Positions 9,011-17,488 of a stretch of DNA of 64,000 nt are shown here, in pieces. Positions within the stretch are counted from its first letter, which is position 1; each line of letters starts with the position of its first letter. The translations under genes were made by a program, and so were the position numbers. The notes below the pieces were generated by a model. That model was not told the origin of the DNA. It was given only the letters and a program-made list of their open reading frames with translations, and made no database searches. This stretch comes from Nocardia sp. NRRL S-836. Lineage in GTDB: Bacteria > Actinomycetota > Actinomycetes > Mycobacteriales > Pseudonocardiaceae. Location: assembly GCF_001279525.1 (NCBI RefSeq), contig NZ_LGDY01000111.1, positions 1-64,000 of the forward strand, written 5' to 3'.

Positions 9011-9556
9011 CTAGCCCGCCGACGCCGCCGACCCGTCGCCGTGCAGCGCATCGCCCCGCACGTCATCCGACTCCCTCATGACGACAGCGAACCCCGCCGC
9101 CGGCGTCGTCGACATCGGCTCCGAGCCACCCCCGGCGCGCGTCGGCCCGACAGCCGACCCCGCCTCCGAAGACTCAGCCCGCCGGACCAACTGCACCCAG
9201 CGCCGCAAGTCCTCCACCCGCTGCCCGGTGAACTCCGCGAGCTGACCTTGCGTGATCCGCAACTCCGCCGCCGCGAGCACCGTCCTGCCCGCGGCCACCT
9301 CGGCCTCCAGCACCCGCCCGGTGTGCGCCAACGCCGCCTCGAAGGCCTCCCGCAGCTTGCGCACACGCCCATCCGCCGCCGACGTCCTCAACGCCGCCTC
9401 GAACACAGCCCGCAACGCCGCGTCATTGTCCGCGCGACGCTTCACCGCGGCGGCCGCGGCCACACCGACGGCAACAACCGCGTCCTCCCGCTTCTGTTGC
9501 TCAGCCTCCGCCTGCCTGCGCAGCCTGGACCGAATCTCGCGTGCCGTTGCCCTCAC
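9011..9556 (-). CDS. small coiled-coil protein next to the relaxase
   Basis: 181 residues from a GTG at 9556, chosen for the GGGGAGG site 6 bases upstream. Residues 1-60 are a Lys/Arg/Glu/Gln-rich helix (EIRSRLRRQAEAEQQKRED) and 75-125 another, together likely coiled coil. Then follows a short helix-turn-helix-like stretch, LRITQGQLAEFTGQRVEDLR (about 122-141). The tail is Gly/Ser/Pro-rich. Divergent from, and facing away from, the relaxase gene, with the hairpin array between them. A DNA-binding accessory role in transfer would fit, by analogy with relaxosome auxiliary proteins, but there is no direct evidence. Confidence 0.7.
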   Translation of the reverse strand: MRATAREIRSRLRRQAEAEQQKREDAVVAVGVAAAAAVKRRADNDAALRAVFEAALRTSAADGRVRKLREAFEAALAHTGRVLEAEVAAGRTVLAAAELRITQGQLAEFTGQRVEDLRRWVQLVRRAESSEAGSAVGPTRAGGGSEPMSTTPAAGFAVVMRESDDVRGDALHGDGSAASAG

Positions 9557-9994
9557 ATCGACCTCCCCGAAGATCGATAGTCGCTCCCCGAACCCGGCCA
9601 CGCTAGCCCAGCCGCACACTCCCGGGCACAAGCAAACCGCAGCTCACCACTCCACACCCAGCCGCCTGCAGCAAAAGCCACAAACCCTCATCGACGACGT
9701 CCCAGCCCGGTCCGGCCACGTCGCTCCCGCCGACGCATCTCCCAACTCCCAGCCCACACCGGCGCGCACAAACCCACGCCCCCGCCCCCAACACCGGACG
9801 ATCTTCAACCGGACCGACTTCGGCCGGCTGCCCCATGCGCGGGCGCCGGAACAGACCCCGCGGACCAGCCGCGGCCGGACAAGACCAGCCGCCTCGCGCT
9901 CGGCCGACGCCAAGCCCTGCCTCGCCCACACGGCCGCCGCCGGCCCCGCCCCGCCACCCGCACTCCACGCTCGCAGCGCGAACACGCCAGCGGA
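9557..9994. other. divergent intergenic region before the hairpin array
   Basis: About 0.44 kb with no supported gene. It lies between the start of the coiled-coil gene (-) and the hairpin array that leads into the relaxase (+), so promoters for both directions are expected, but I cannot see convincing -35/-10 boxes. Confidence 0.4.
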
Positions 9995-10266
9995 CGGCCT
10001 GACGGCCGCCTGACTCCCAGTCTCGGCGCGATGCGCCGAGACCCGCACTCGCGCCGCGAGTGCAGGTGGCCGCGATGCGGCCACCACCTCGCCGACGGCG
10101 AGGCGAAAGACAACCGACGGCCTGACGGCCGACAGCGCCATGCCCGCTACGCGGGCCTTGTGAGCGGCAAAGCCGCCCACAAGATCAACAACTTTGAGCT
10201 AAGGTATCGCTACGCGATACGAAGAACTTGATCTTCGTTCCCTCCCCGCGCGACACGCGAGGGGAG
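9995..10266. repeat. array of ten short hairpins; candidate oriT
   Basis: Consecutive non-identical inverted repeats: 9995-10008 (5 bp), 10020-10042 (10 bp, loop GAT), 10045-10063 (8 bp, loop GCC), 10065-10085 (9 bp, loop GAT), 10087-10103 (7 bp, loop GAC), 10118-10131 (5 bp), 10142-10156 (6 bp, loop TAC), 10157-10183 (12 bp with one mismatch, loop AAA), 10204-10220 (7 bp, loop TAC), and 10242-10266 (10 bp with one mismatch, loop ACA). A weaker one lies at 10221-10236. The last ends 12 bases before the relaxase start. MobF relaxases usually act at an oriT beside their own gene, so this is the natural place. Such hairpins would fold readily in single strands. Confidence 0.6.
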
Positions 10267-10278
10267 ACGTGTGCGCAG

Positions 10279-13200
10279 GTGGCGTGGATAACGCCCATCG
10301 GATCGGATCCGGCTCAAGTCGACTACCGCCTCGGCCTGGCTCACGGCTGCCTGGGCGAGGGCATCAACGACGCGCAGCTCGACTACCACACCGACGCCCG
10401 CGAGCGACCGCTCATGTGGGTCGGCAGCGCGCTGGCCGACCTCGGAATCCAAGCCGGAAGCGAACTCACCCCAGACCAGTTCGACAGGGCCCGCGCCCTC
10501 GTCAACGGCTGCCACCCACTCACCGGCGAACAGCTCGTCACCCACAAGAAAGCCGTTCCGCGCGACGCGAAAGTCGCGCTCGCTCCGCTGGTCCGCATGA
10601 TCGAAGGTGTCGCGAGAGAGGCCGACGTCCCGCTCGACGAGGTACTGACCAGCCAACGCGCCCGCACCATGTTCACCCGCGCGCAGAACGCCGTGAAACG
10701 CCAAGGCGAAGCCGCCCTGCTACGCGCCGACCACGCCGGACAACTCGCCGACGCCGCAGGCCTGACACCAGACGAAGTGTGGGGTGAGGAGACCTTCACC
10801 CACGCCGTCTCCCAGCTGACCAAGACCTTCGTCAACCCCGACGGCTCGCAGTACCAGATCGACAACCGCATCATCGCCGGCAACCTCGCCTACGACGCCA
10901 CACTCACCCTCGACGGCGACCTCCACTCCATCTACGGCGCGATGCACGACGAAGGCCGCGCCGAACTCGAAACCATCTTCACCGACAAGGCCCTCGAAAT
11001 CCTCGGTTGCCTCGAGGACATCGCCGCCTACGGCATGCGCGGCCATCACGGCGACGGCCAGACCGCACAGACCATCCGGGGCAACGGCTTCGCGGGCTGG
11101 GCGATGTTCCACCGCACCGCCCGGCCCGTCGACGGCGCGCCCTTCGGCGACCCCCACTGGCACGTACACCTGACGCTGGCCAACATGACCCGAGGCGAGG
11201 ACGGCAAGTGGTCGACCATCGCCTCCGGCGGCCGAGACCTCATGCGCCACGCAGCACTGATCGACCGGCTGCTGCAGGCCTCCGTGCGGGACGTCCTGGT
11301 CCGCCGGTACGGGGTGCAGTACCGCTGGGACGACGACACCGGCCGCTGGCGGATCGCCGCAGTTCCCGACGAGGCGATCCGGCTGTTCTCCAAACGCGGC
11401 GCCGGCATCGACAAGGCACTGGTCGCCATGGGACTCAGCCCCGACGAGGCCAACGCCGCGGTGCGCCGCGTGGCCGCGTCGATGACCCGCGAGGGCAAGG
11501 GCGAGAGCACCACCGCCTCCAACCAGACCCTGGGCGAGCACTGGCGCCGCGAACTGCTCGACGCCCACCTCGACCCCGACCAGATGACTCGCGAGTTCCG
11601 CAGCGACCCCGACGATCAGCAGCCCCATGCCATCCCCGCGCCCAGTCTCGACGAACTCGCCCTCAAGCTGCAGGACATCGAGTCCGGGCTCACCGCACAC
11701 ATGCGCCGCTTCTCCACACTCGACGCCATGGTCGCGGTAACCGACCTCCTTCCTCCCGACGGCAGCGTCATGAGCGCCGCAGATCGAGCGGCCAAGGTCG
11801 CGCGGCTGACCGACCAACTGCTGCGCCGGCGCGGCTTCGTCAAGCTCCCCACGAAGACGCCCGGCGACGGCCCTGTTCCCACCAACGGCGAGCGCCGCCA
11901 ACTCGGCGCCAGCCACATGGCCAACACCGAGCTCTACACCACACAAGACGTCGTCGACGCCGAGACCATCATCGTCGCCGCCGCGCGGGCCAGCCATCCC
12001 GACCAGACCCACATCCGCGTCCCCGCGGCGACCGCGCAGATGGCCGCCAGCACCGTGGAAGCCACCGGCGGCTTCACGCTCTCCGCCGAGCAACGCCGCG
12101 AACTGCTGCGCATCACCACCTCCGGCCGCGCACTCGACACACTGCTCGGCCCGCCCGGATCCGGGAAGACCACGCTCATGGACGCCGTCCGTGTCGCCTA
12201 CGAATCCGAAGGCCTGGTCATCGCCGGCACCACCACCCAAGGCGTCACCGTCCAGACCCTGCACGCCGAATCCGGCATCCCCAGCCGCACCATCAAACAG
12301 TGGCTCTGGCGCATCGACAACGGCACCGGCCTGCACGGCGTCGACGTCCTCGTACTCGACGAAGCAGGCATGATCGACGACCGCGACCGAGCCCGCCTCT
12401 ACACCGCCGCCGCCCACACCGGCACGAAAATCCTCGAGATCGGCGACCCCAAGCAACTGCGCGGTGTCGGCGTCGGCTCCAGCTTCGCGGTCGTGCACTC
12501 CCTCGTCGGCGGAGGCGAACTGCGGGAGAACCGCCGCCAAGCCGACATCGACGAGCGCGCCGCCATCGCGGCATGGCGTCGCGGCGACTACAGCGAAGCC
12601 CTCCAATCCTGGGCCGAACGCGACCGTGTCGTGGCCACCGAAACCAGCCAGGAAGCCACCGCCGCCATGCTCGCCACCTGGCTCGACCAACGCCAAGGCG
12701 CCCCCGACGCGTTCACCGAGCAACGCGGCCTGCTGATGATCGCCGCGACCAACGAGATCGTCAACAGACTCAACGACGCCGCCCAAGCCCTGCGCGCCCA
12801 GGCCGGCGAACTCGGCCACCACCACACCTACGCCGTCGCCGGTGCACAGGACATCACCCTCTACGAAGGCGACTACGTCACCATCCGCGTCACCGAACGC
12901 AGCACAGACCCGAACGAACCCCCCGTCCTCAACGGCTACCGCGGCGTCATCGACACCATCGCCGAAGACGGCACCCTCACCGTCCGGTGGCAACGCGCCA
13001 CCCGCGGCGGACGCGTCGTCCAGACACGGGCGCTGAGCCCCGCGTTCGTCGCCAAAGGCGGAATCCGCAAGGGCTACGCACTCACCGGCCACACAGCCCA
13101 GGGCCTCACCGTCGGCAGCGACGGCGCGACCTGGCCCGGACCCGACGGCAACCGCCGCGGCGGTGCCGTGCTGTACGACCCCACCGGAGCCGACAACCCA

Positions 13201-14868
13201 GGAGCCCTCGTCGCCACCACCCGCCACAAACTCTCGGTGACGATGTTCCTCGGACGCACGAGCGTCGAGACCAACCAAGACCAATACCTGCACGGCGTGC
13301 CCACCACCAAGTGGGAACGCACCCGGCGCGTGATCACCAAACTCGTCGACCGCGCCACCGCCACCGAGACCAACCGCAACGACATCCCGGTCCTCGTTGA
13401 CCTCGGCAAGCTCGACGACCCGTCCCCGCGGCCCGCACCAGCGCCCAAGGCCGGCGAACGATTCATGACACCGGACGACATCGCACGCAAGAAGACGCTC
13501 CGCGCGAAGAACCACGCCGCCGACATCGTGCGCCGCGCCAAAGCCCAAGCCCTGCTGCAGCAGGAATGGGGCGAACATCCCGCCGTGCACCAAGTCGTCG
13601 CAGGCCCCGCGTTCCGCACCCTCGCCACCTGGCTCGACCGAGCCGACCGCGCGGGCCGCAACCCCGCGGACCTGGTCCGCGTCATCAACCCGGACACGAT
13701 GACCGCGCCCGGTGTCCGTGACGCCAGCCGCCTTGCCGCCTCGCAGGTCAAACAGGCCGCTCTGGCCGACCCGGCGGTGATCGCCCGCCGTCCCAAGCCG
13801 GTGACCAAAGCACAGCGCAAGATCCGCGCCGCCATCGCCGAGCAGGCCCACCGCACCGCAGCCGAAGTGCTGCTGCGCGAACAGTGGGACCAGCACCCCG
13901 CCGTCGACCGGATCCTCACCGGAACCGCCTTCGGCGCCCTCGCCCGCAACCTCGCCACCGCCAGAGCAGCCGGACACGACCCGCGCACCCTCCTGCGTGA
14001 CATCGACCCGGACACGGTCATCCGGCCCCGCATCGACAACCCCAGCGCCTACCTCGCCTCACGCATCCGCACAGCCAGCAACGCCGCCGACACCGGCCGA
14101 GCCCAGCCCCGGCTCCCGCAGGCACGCACAGGGCAGCCGCCGGCACCTCCGCAAGCGGCCGAGCAGCTCGACGTCCTGGTCCGCTCCTACGAGAACACCT
14201 ACCACCACCTCACCGCACACAACCCGCCCGTGCCCGCCGGCCGGTCCGGACCCGGCGATCACCCGCAGCGCCCGCCGCGGCGCAACGCGTCATGGCCCAG
14301 CTGGCTGCCCGAGCCACCCACCGCCCAAGGACTGCAAGGCCGTGCCCGCTCACTGGCCGCCGCCACGCACACCGACGCCCAGCGCATCCGCGCACGCGTC
14401 ATCGAACTCGGACAGCGCGCGATCCGCGACCGGCCCGCGTGGGTCGACCAACTCGGACCCGCACCCCACAGTGCCGCGACCCTCGCGCGCTACATCGCCG
14501 ACATCACGACCATCGCCGCCTACCGGGAACAACACCACATCACCGGACCCGACCCGCTCGGTGCACCACCGGCACAACCGAGTCGCGCATACCGCGAAGC
14601 CACGCACGCCCGCGACCGGCTCGCCGCCGCGTCCAGTACCGCGCCGGCCGCCGCGACCGCGATACCGTCACCGACGCACGACGCCGCCGCGGCACGCAGC
14701 AGCGGCGACAATCACCCTGATCAGTCACACGCACCCGCAGACCACACCAGGCACGTCGCGGCACGCATCACCGAGCAGCAGCGCCTGTCCCAGGAAAACC
14801 AACAGCGAGAACGCGACGCCATCCGCCGCGGGCGGGAACAACAGCAAGGCCGACGTCCCGGTTTCTGA
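10279..14868 (+). CDS. traA: MobF/TrwC-type conjugative relaxase with RecD-like helicase
   Basis: 1529 residues from GTG 10279 (GAGGGGAG 12 bases upstream); a TTG at 10228 is possible. It would nick oriT, remain bound to the 5' end and unwind the transferred strand. The N-terminal relaxase domain (about 1-420) has the metal-binding HWHVH triad near 293-297, in FGDPHWHVHLTLANM. The helicase part has Walker A GPPGSGKTT near 625 and Walker B VLVLDEAGM near 690. The C-terminal region (about 1070-1290) contains two related copies of roughly 95 residues (HPAVHQVVAGPAFRTLATWL versus HPAVDRILTGTAFGALARNL), then a Pro/Ala-rich basic tail. The symbol is by family analogy. Only one strand-transfer enzyme is visible in the window, so this is probably the element's own. 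Confidence 0.92.
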   Translation: MAWITPIGSDPAQVDYRLGLAHGCLGEGINDAQLDYHTDARERPLMWVGSALADLGIQAGSELTPDQFDRARALVNGCHPLTGEQLVTHKKAVPRDAKVALAPLVRMIEGVAREADVPLDEVLTSQRARTMFTRAQNAVKRQGEAALLRADHAGQLADAAGLTPDEVWGEETFTHAVSQLTKTFVNPDGSQYQIDNRIIAGNLAYDATLTLDGDLHSIYGAMHDEGRAELETIFTDKALEILGCLEDIAAYGMRGHHGDGQTAQTIRGNGFAGWAMFHRTARPVDGAPFGDPHWHVHLTLANMTRGEDGKWSTIASGGRDLMRHAALIDRLLQASVRDVLVRRYGVQYRWDDDTGRWRIAAVPDEAIRLFSKRGAGIDKALVAMGLSPDEANAAVRRVAASMTREGKGESTTASNQTLGEHWRRELLDAHLDPDQMTREFRSDPDDQQPHAIPAPSLDELALKLQDIESGLTAHMRRFSTLDAMVAVTDLLPPDGSVMSAADRAAKVARLTDQLLRRRGFVKLPTKTPGDGPVPTNGERRQLGASHMANTELYTTQDVVDAETIIVAAARASHPDQTHIRVPAATAQMAASTVEATGGFTLSAEQRRELLRITTSGRALDTLLGPPGSGKTTLMDAVRVAYESEGLVIAGTTTQGVTVQTLHAESGIPSRTIKQWLWRIDNGTGLHGVDVLVLDEAGMIDDRDRARLYTAAAHTGTKILEIGDPKQLRGVGVGSSFAVVHSLVGGGELRENRRQADIDERAAIAAWRRGDYSEALQSWAERDRVVATETSQEATAAMLATWLDQRQGAPDAFTEQRGLLMIAATNEIVNRLNDAAQALRAQAGELGHHHTYAVAGAQDITLYEGDYVTIRVTERSTDPNEPPVLNGYRGVIDTIAEDGTLTVRWQRATRGGRVVQTRALSPAFVAKGGIRKGYALTGHTAQGLTVGSDGATWPGPDGNRRGGAVLYDPTGADNPGALVATTRHKLSVTMFLGRTSVETNQDQYLHGVPTTKWERTRRVITKLVDRATATETNRNDIPVLVDLGKLDDPSPRPAPAPKAGERFMTPDDIARKKTLRAKNHAADIVRRAKAQALLQQEWGEHPAVHQVVAGPAFRTLATWLDRADRAGRNPADLVRVINPDTMTAPGVRDASRLAASQVKQAALADPAVIARRPKPVTKAQRKIRAAIAEQAHRTAAEVLLREQWDQHPAVDRILTGTAFGALARNLATARAAGHDPRTLLRDIDPDTVIRPRIDNPSAYLASRIRTASNAADTGRAQPRLPQARTGQPPAPPQAAEQLDVLVRSYENTYHHLTAHNPPVPAGRSGPGDHPQRPPRRNASWPSWLPEPPTAQGLQGRARSLAAATHTDAQRIRARVIELGQRAIRDRPAWVDQLGPAPHSAATLARYIADITTIAAYREQHHITGPDPLGAPPAQPSRAYREATHARDRLAAASSTAPAAATAIPSPTHDAAAARSSGDNHPDQSHAPADHTRHVAARITEQQRLSQENQQRERDAIRRGREQQQGRRPGF

Positions 14869-14955
14869 GCACAGCCGACTCAGGCTAAGTGATCAGTTCA
14901 GAATGAGTCGGCGTGTTGGCTTTGCCTGTGACGCAGGACGTTCGAAGATCGCGGC

Positions 14956-15758
14956 GTGCGTGAGGAGGTCCTGACCGACGAGCTGTGGGCTCGACCGGAA
15001 CCGTTGATCCCCGTGCGCCCCAGGCGCTTTCGGTACCCGGGCCGCAAGCGTGCCGACGATCGGGCCGCCCTCGAGGGCATCCTGTACGCGGTGCGCACCG
15101 GCATCGGCTGGAACCGGCTGCCGACCGCCCTGTTCGGCGCCTCCGGGGCGACCTGCCGGCAGCGGTTGACCGAGTGGCACGAGGCCGGTGTGTGGCAGGA
15201 GCTGCACGAGCGGTTGCTCGCCGAGCTGCGCGCCGCCGGTCTGCTGGACCTGTCCGCGGCCCTGGTCGACTCCAGCCACCTGCGTGCCCTCAAAGGGGGG
15301 ACCGCACGGGGCCGAGCCCGGTCGACCGGCGCAAGCCCGGCTCGAAGCACCACCTGATCACCGACGCCACCGGCATCCCGCTCGCCGTCACCCTGACCGG
15401 CGGCAACCGCAACGACGTCACCCAACTCGTCCCGCTGATCGCCGCCATCCCGTCGATCCGCGGCGTGGTCGGCAGACCACGCCGTCGACCACGCAGGGTC
15501 TACGCCGACCGCGGCTACGACTACGGCAAGTACCGGCGCCTGGTCCGCGCCCGCGGCATCACGCCCGTCATCGCCCGCCGCGGCGTCGACCACGGCTCCG
15601 GCCTGGGCACAGTCCGCTGGCCGGTCGAACGCACCTTCGCCTGGCTCACAGGCTTCCGACGGCTCCGCGTCCGCACCGAACGACGAGCCGACGTCCACCA
15701 GGCGATGCTCAGCCTGGCCTGCTCCGTCATCTGCCTACGAAGACTCATTCTGAACTGA
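14956..15758 (+). CDS. IS5-family transposase made by -1 frameshifting
   Basis: Frame A (14956-15357) starts with GTG and carries the helical N-terminus and first catalytic Asp (ALVDSSHLRALKGG). At AAAGGGGGG (15292-15300) a -1 shift joins it to frame B (ends 15758), giving about 267 residues, the usual size. Frame B supplies KPGSKHHLITDATGIPLAVT, the second Asp in VYADRGYDYG and the Glu in WPVERTFAWLTGFRRLR, completing the DDE triad. Split transposases joined at a slippery run are typical of the IS427 group. Coordinates span both frames. Confidence 0.9.
15292..15300 (+). other. programmed -1 ribosomal frameshift site
   Basis: AAAGGGGGG at the end of the zero-frame segment encoding HLRALKGG. 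Slipping back one base turns the following T-A-R into D-R-T-G and leads into the catalytic half of the transposase, with no other way to join the two halves. Confidence 0.75.
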
Positions 15759-15823
15759 TCACTTAGGGTAAACACGCCCACATGCCAACCATGCACGAGG
15801 TCGTTAGCTGCACCAGTACAAAC

Positions 15824-15925
15824 GGCTGGCGCATCCGCTGGAAACGACGAGCTGACATCCACCTCGGACTCGTGCGACCGGCCTGCGCGCTCATCTGCTA
15901 CCGCAAACTAGCCATTTCATTATGA
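15824..15925 (+). pseudogene. tail of a second IS5-family transposase
   Basis: 33 codons reading GWRIRWKRRADIHLGLVRPA then CALICYRKLAISL and a stop. This is the C-terminus of a related transposase (compare RVRTERRADVHQAMLSLACSVICLRRLI in the neighbouring intact copy). The rest of that gene is missing. The site appears to have received IS5-like elements more than once. Confidence 0.7.
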
Positions 15926-15960
15926 ATCCAGTTGTTAGATCCAGCGGGGGGACCGCCGCC

Positions 15961-16530
15961 TCAACGACCGCCGCAGTTCGGGGCGAGCTGGCGGGCCCGC
16001 TTGTATCCCGGGTCGTCCGGGTCCGGGGCGCGCACCGAGAACGACACCAGTTCCAAATGGGCCAGCTGGAGCACAGCGGCGATCCCTTTGGGTGGGAACA
16101 CGGCGGCCTCAGCGGCGTACTCGGTGATCTTCGCCTGCAACGGGTCGACCACGCCCCGATAGGCCGCCACCACCGCGTCCCCGCCGGTGAACGGCGCTGG
16201 CGTCAACTTACCCACTTGCTGCTGCACCGACCTGAGTTTGGTGTCGACGTCGGTCAGGAACGCGACGATCCTGTCCCGGTGGGCCGCCGGCGCGCTCGTC
16301 CAGCCGGGTTCCACCACCTTCACCGTCTGGGAAACCTCTAGCAGCGCTCGGTCGATCCCGCACACCGTGCCTGCCCACGCCGTCTGCTCGGCGTTCGGCG
16401 GAGGAGGTGTGCTGGACGAAGTGGTCGGTCGATTTTCGGGTGGCGCAACGGGTTCGGCCGAAGAGCAGCCGACGGTGACGACGAGGACTGCTGCGGCGAC
16501 CACCGGGATCCAGCGTATCTGTGCGATCAT
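15961..16530 (-). CDS. exported lipoprotein, unknown function
   Basis: 189 residues from ATG 16530. The signal peptide IPVVAAAVLVVTVGCSS has a lipobox ending at Cys about 21, followed by a Pro/Ser/Thr-rich linker (TTSSSTPPPPN). The mature part (60-189) is helical with two Cys (VCGID, PNCGGR) likely to form a disulfide. Last gene of the long - strand transfer region, 142 bases after the DUF4913 gene. It probably sits on the outer face of the membrane, possibly helping the transfer apparatus or entry exclusion; that role is a guess from position. Confidence 0.7.
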   Translation of the reverse strand: MIAQIRWIPVVAAAVLVVTVGCSSAEPVAPPENRPTTSSSTPPPPNAEQTAWAGTVCGIDRALLEVSQTVKVVEPGWTSAPAAHRDRIVAFLTDVDTKLRSVQQQVGKLTPAPFTGGDAVVAAYRGVVDPLQAKITEYAAEAAVFPPKGIAAVLQLAHLELVSFSVRAPDPDDPGYKRARQLAPNCGGR

Positions 16531-16672
16531 CTCACGCAGCGTAACGGCGCGGTCGAGGGCGGGACGCCTGGTGACCTGAACCGGCCACCATGCAGCGGGA
16601 ACCCCGCCTGGGCGGGCGCTGCCACGGCGGCGGGCGTTGAGATGACCAGTGCGGCGATGCCGCACGGAAGGG

Positions 16673-17488
16673 TCACGGCAGCTGAGGCCTGGTCTCGGAC
16701 TGTGCCGGCGGTGCAGCCAGGTCGCGACGGGGCCAGGGTAGGTCTTCCGGGCGCTCCGCCGGTCGGCGGGACACCTCTTCCTGCACGTAGTGGTCAAAGC
16801 CGCCATCAGTCAGCTCCTGTCGGGCGGACGGCTCGACGTGCTGTCGGGAGCCCTTGCACTCTCGCCAGTCAGCATGCACCGAGAGCCGGTTCAGCATCGG
16901 CCATAGCCACCGGTCCCACCACGCCGCCATCGCGCTGGACGGACTGTTGCTACCGCAGAACGCCTCCCTCCAGGCGGCGTAGACCGCCGTGAGCTCATCA
17001 ACGGCCAGCGGGTGCCGGTACCAGCACGGAGGTAGTGACACCTCCGCAGACAGCGGATAGCGGGTGGTGAATGCGTCGACGAACCAGCGGACTTCCTGCC
17101 AGAGTTGATCGGCCTCGGTGCGGTTGAGGAACTGCCACGCCCACCGCGAGGGACGCGCCATATCCGCCTGGTCGAGCAGATGGGCTTCGAGCAGCAGTAG
17201 TGTTTCGCGCAGGGCGCTGATGGACTCAGCGTGGGTGGCCGCTTGGCCGCCCATCTCAGAGGCCCAGGTGCCGAGCTCGTTCAATTGCCGTGTGTGGAGC
17301 TCACTGGTATCGGCGAGTTCCGCGACCACTTCCGGCAGCATCCCCGGATCCAGCAGGGGTGTCTCGTCATCCGGTGGCCGCGCGTGCGGAGGCCCGCTGG
17401 AATGCGCGTCACCGCGGGCCTCGGACGAGCCAGCGCGATCAGCGTCTCCGTGCGGTGGAACATCCGCGTCGGGACCCGATTCGGTCAC
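16673..17488 (-). CDS. DUF4913-domain protein of the transfer operon
   Basis: 271 residues from GTG 17488, overlapping the coupling-protein stop as GTGA, so translation is coupled. Residues 1-50 are a disordered Pro/Gly/Asp/His segment; 50-105 form a helix (ELADTSELHTRQLNELGTWA). The C-terminal 110-230 region has conserved Trp residues and PPCWYRHPLAVDELTAVYAA, the signature I associate with DUF4913, an actinobacterial family often found beside VirD4-type genes. Function unknown; its place suggests a cytoplasmic partner of the coupling protein. No membrane segment. Confidence 0.75.
   Translation of the reverse strand: MTESGPDADVPPHGDADRAGSSEARGDAHSSGPPHARPPDDETPLLDPGMLPEVVAELADTSELHTRQLNELGTWASEMGGQAATHAESISALRETLLLLEAHLLDQADMARPSRWAWQFLNRTEADQLWQEVRWFVDAFTTRYPLSAEVSLPPCWYRHPLAVDELTAVYAAWREAFCGSNSPSSAMAAWWDRWLWPMLNRLSVHADWRECKGSRQHVEPSARQELTDGGFDHYVQEEVSRRPAERPEDLPWPRRDLAAPPAQSETRPQLP

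Larger units (their letters stand above)
14885..15766. mobile_element. IS5-family (IS427-like) insertion sequence, complete
   Basis: 882 bp bounded by perfect 25-bp inverted repeats (14885-14909 and 15742-15766), beginning CTAAGTGATCAGTTC. The element encodes one transposase in two overlapping frames. The outermost bases are CTA/TAG, so a TA target duplication may be included in the symmetric ends; the flanks outside (CAGG and GGTA) are not repeated. It sits 17 bases after the relaxase stop and does not interrupt it. Intact ends and a readable frameshift suggest recent insertion. Confidence 0.92.

Noticed and set aside
9644..10180. 178-codon - strand frame across the hairpin array
   Set aside because: Generated by the palindromes and GC bias; no start signal or domain.
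9995..10266. CRISPR array
   Set aside because: The hairpins differ in sequence and there are no constant repeats with spacers; no cas gene in the window.
10720..13977. 1085-codon open frame on the - strand inside the relaxase gene
   Set aside because: Shadow frame caused by GC-rich third positions; the + strand translation has relaxase and helicase motifs, the - strand one has none.
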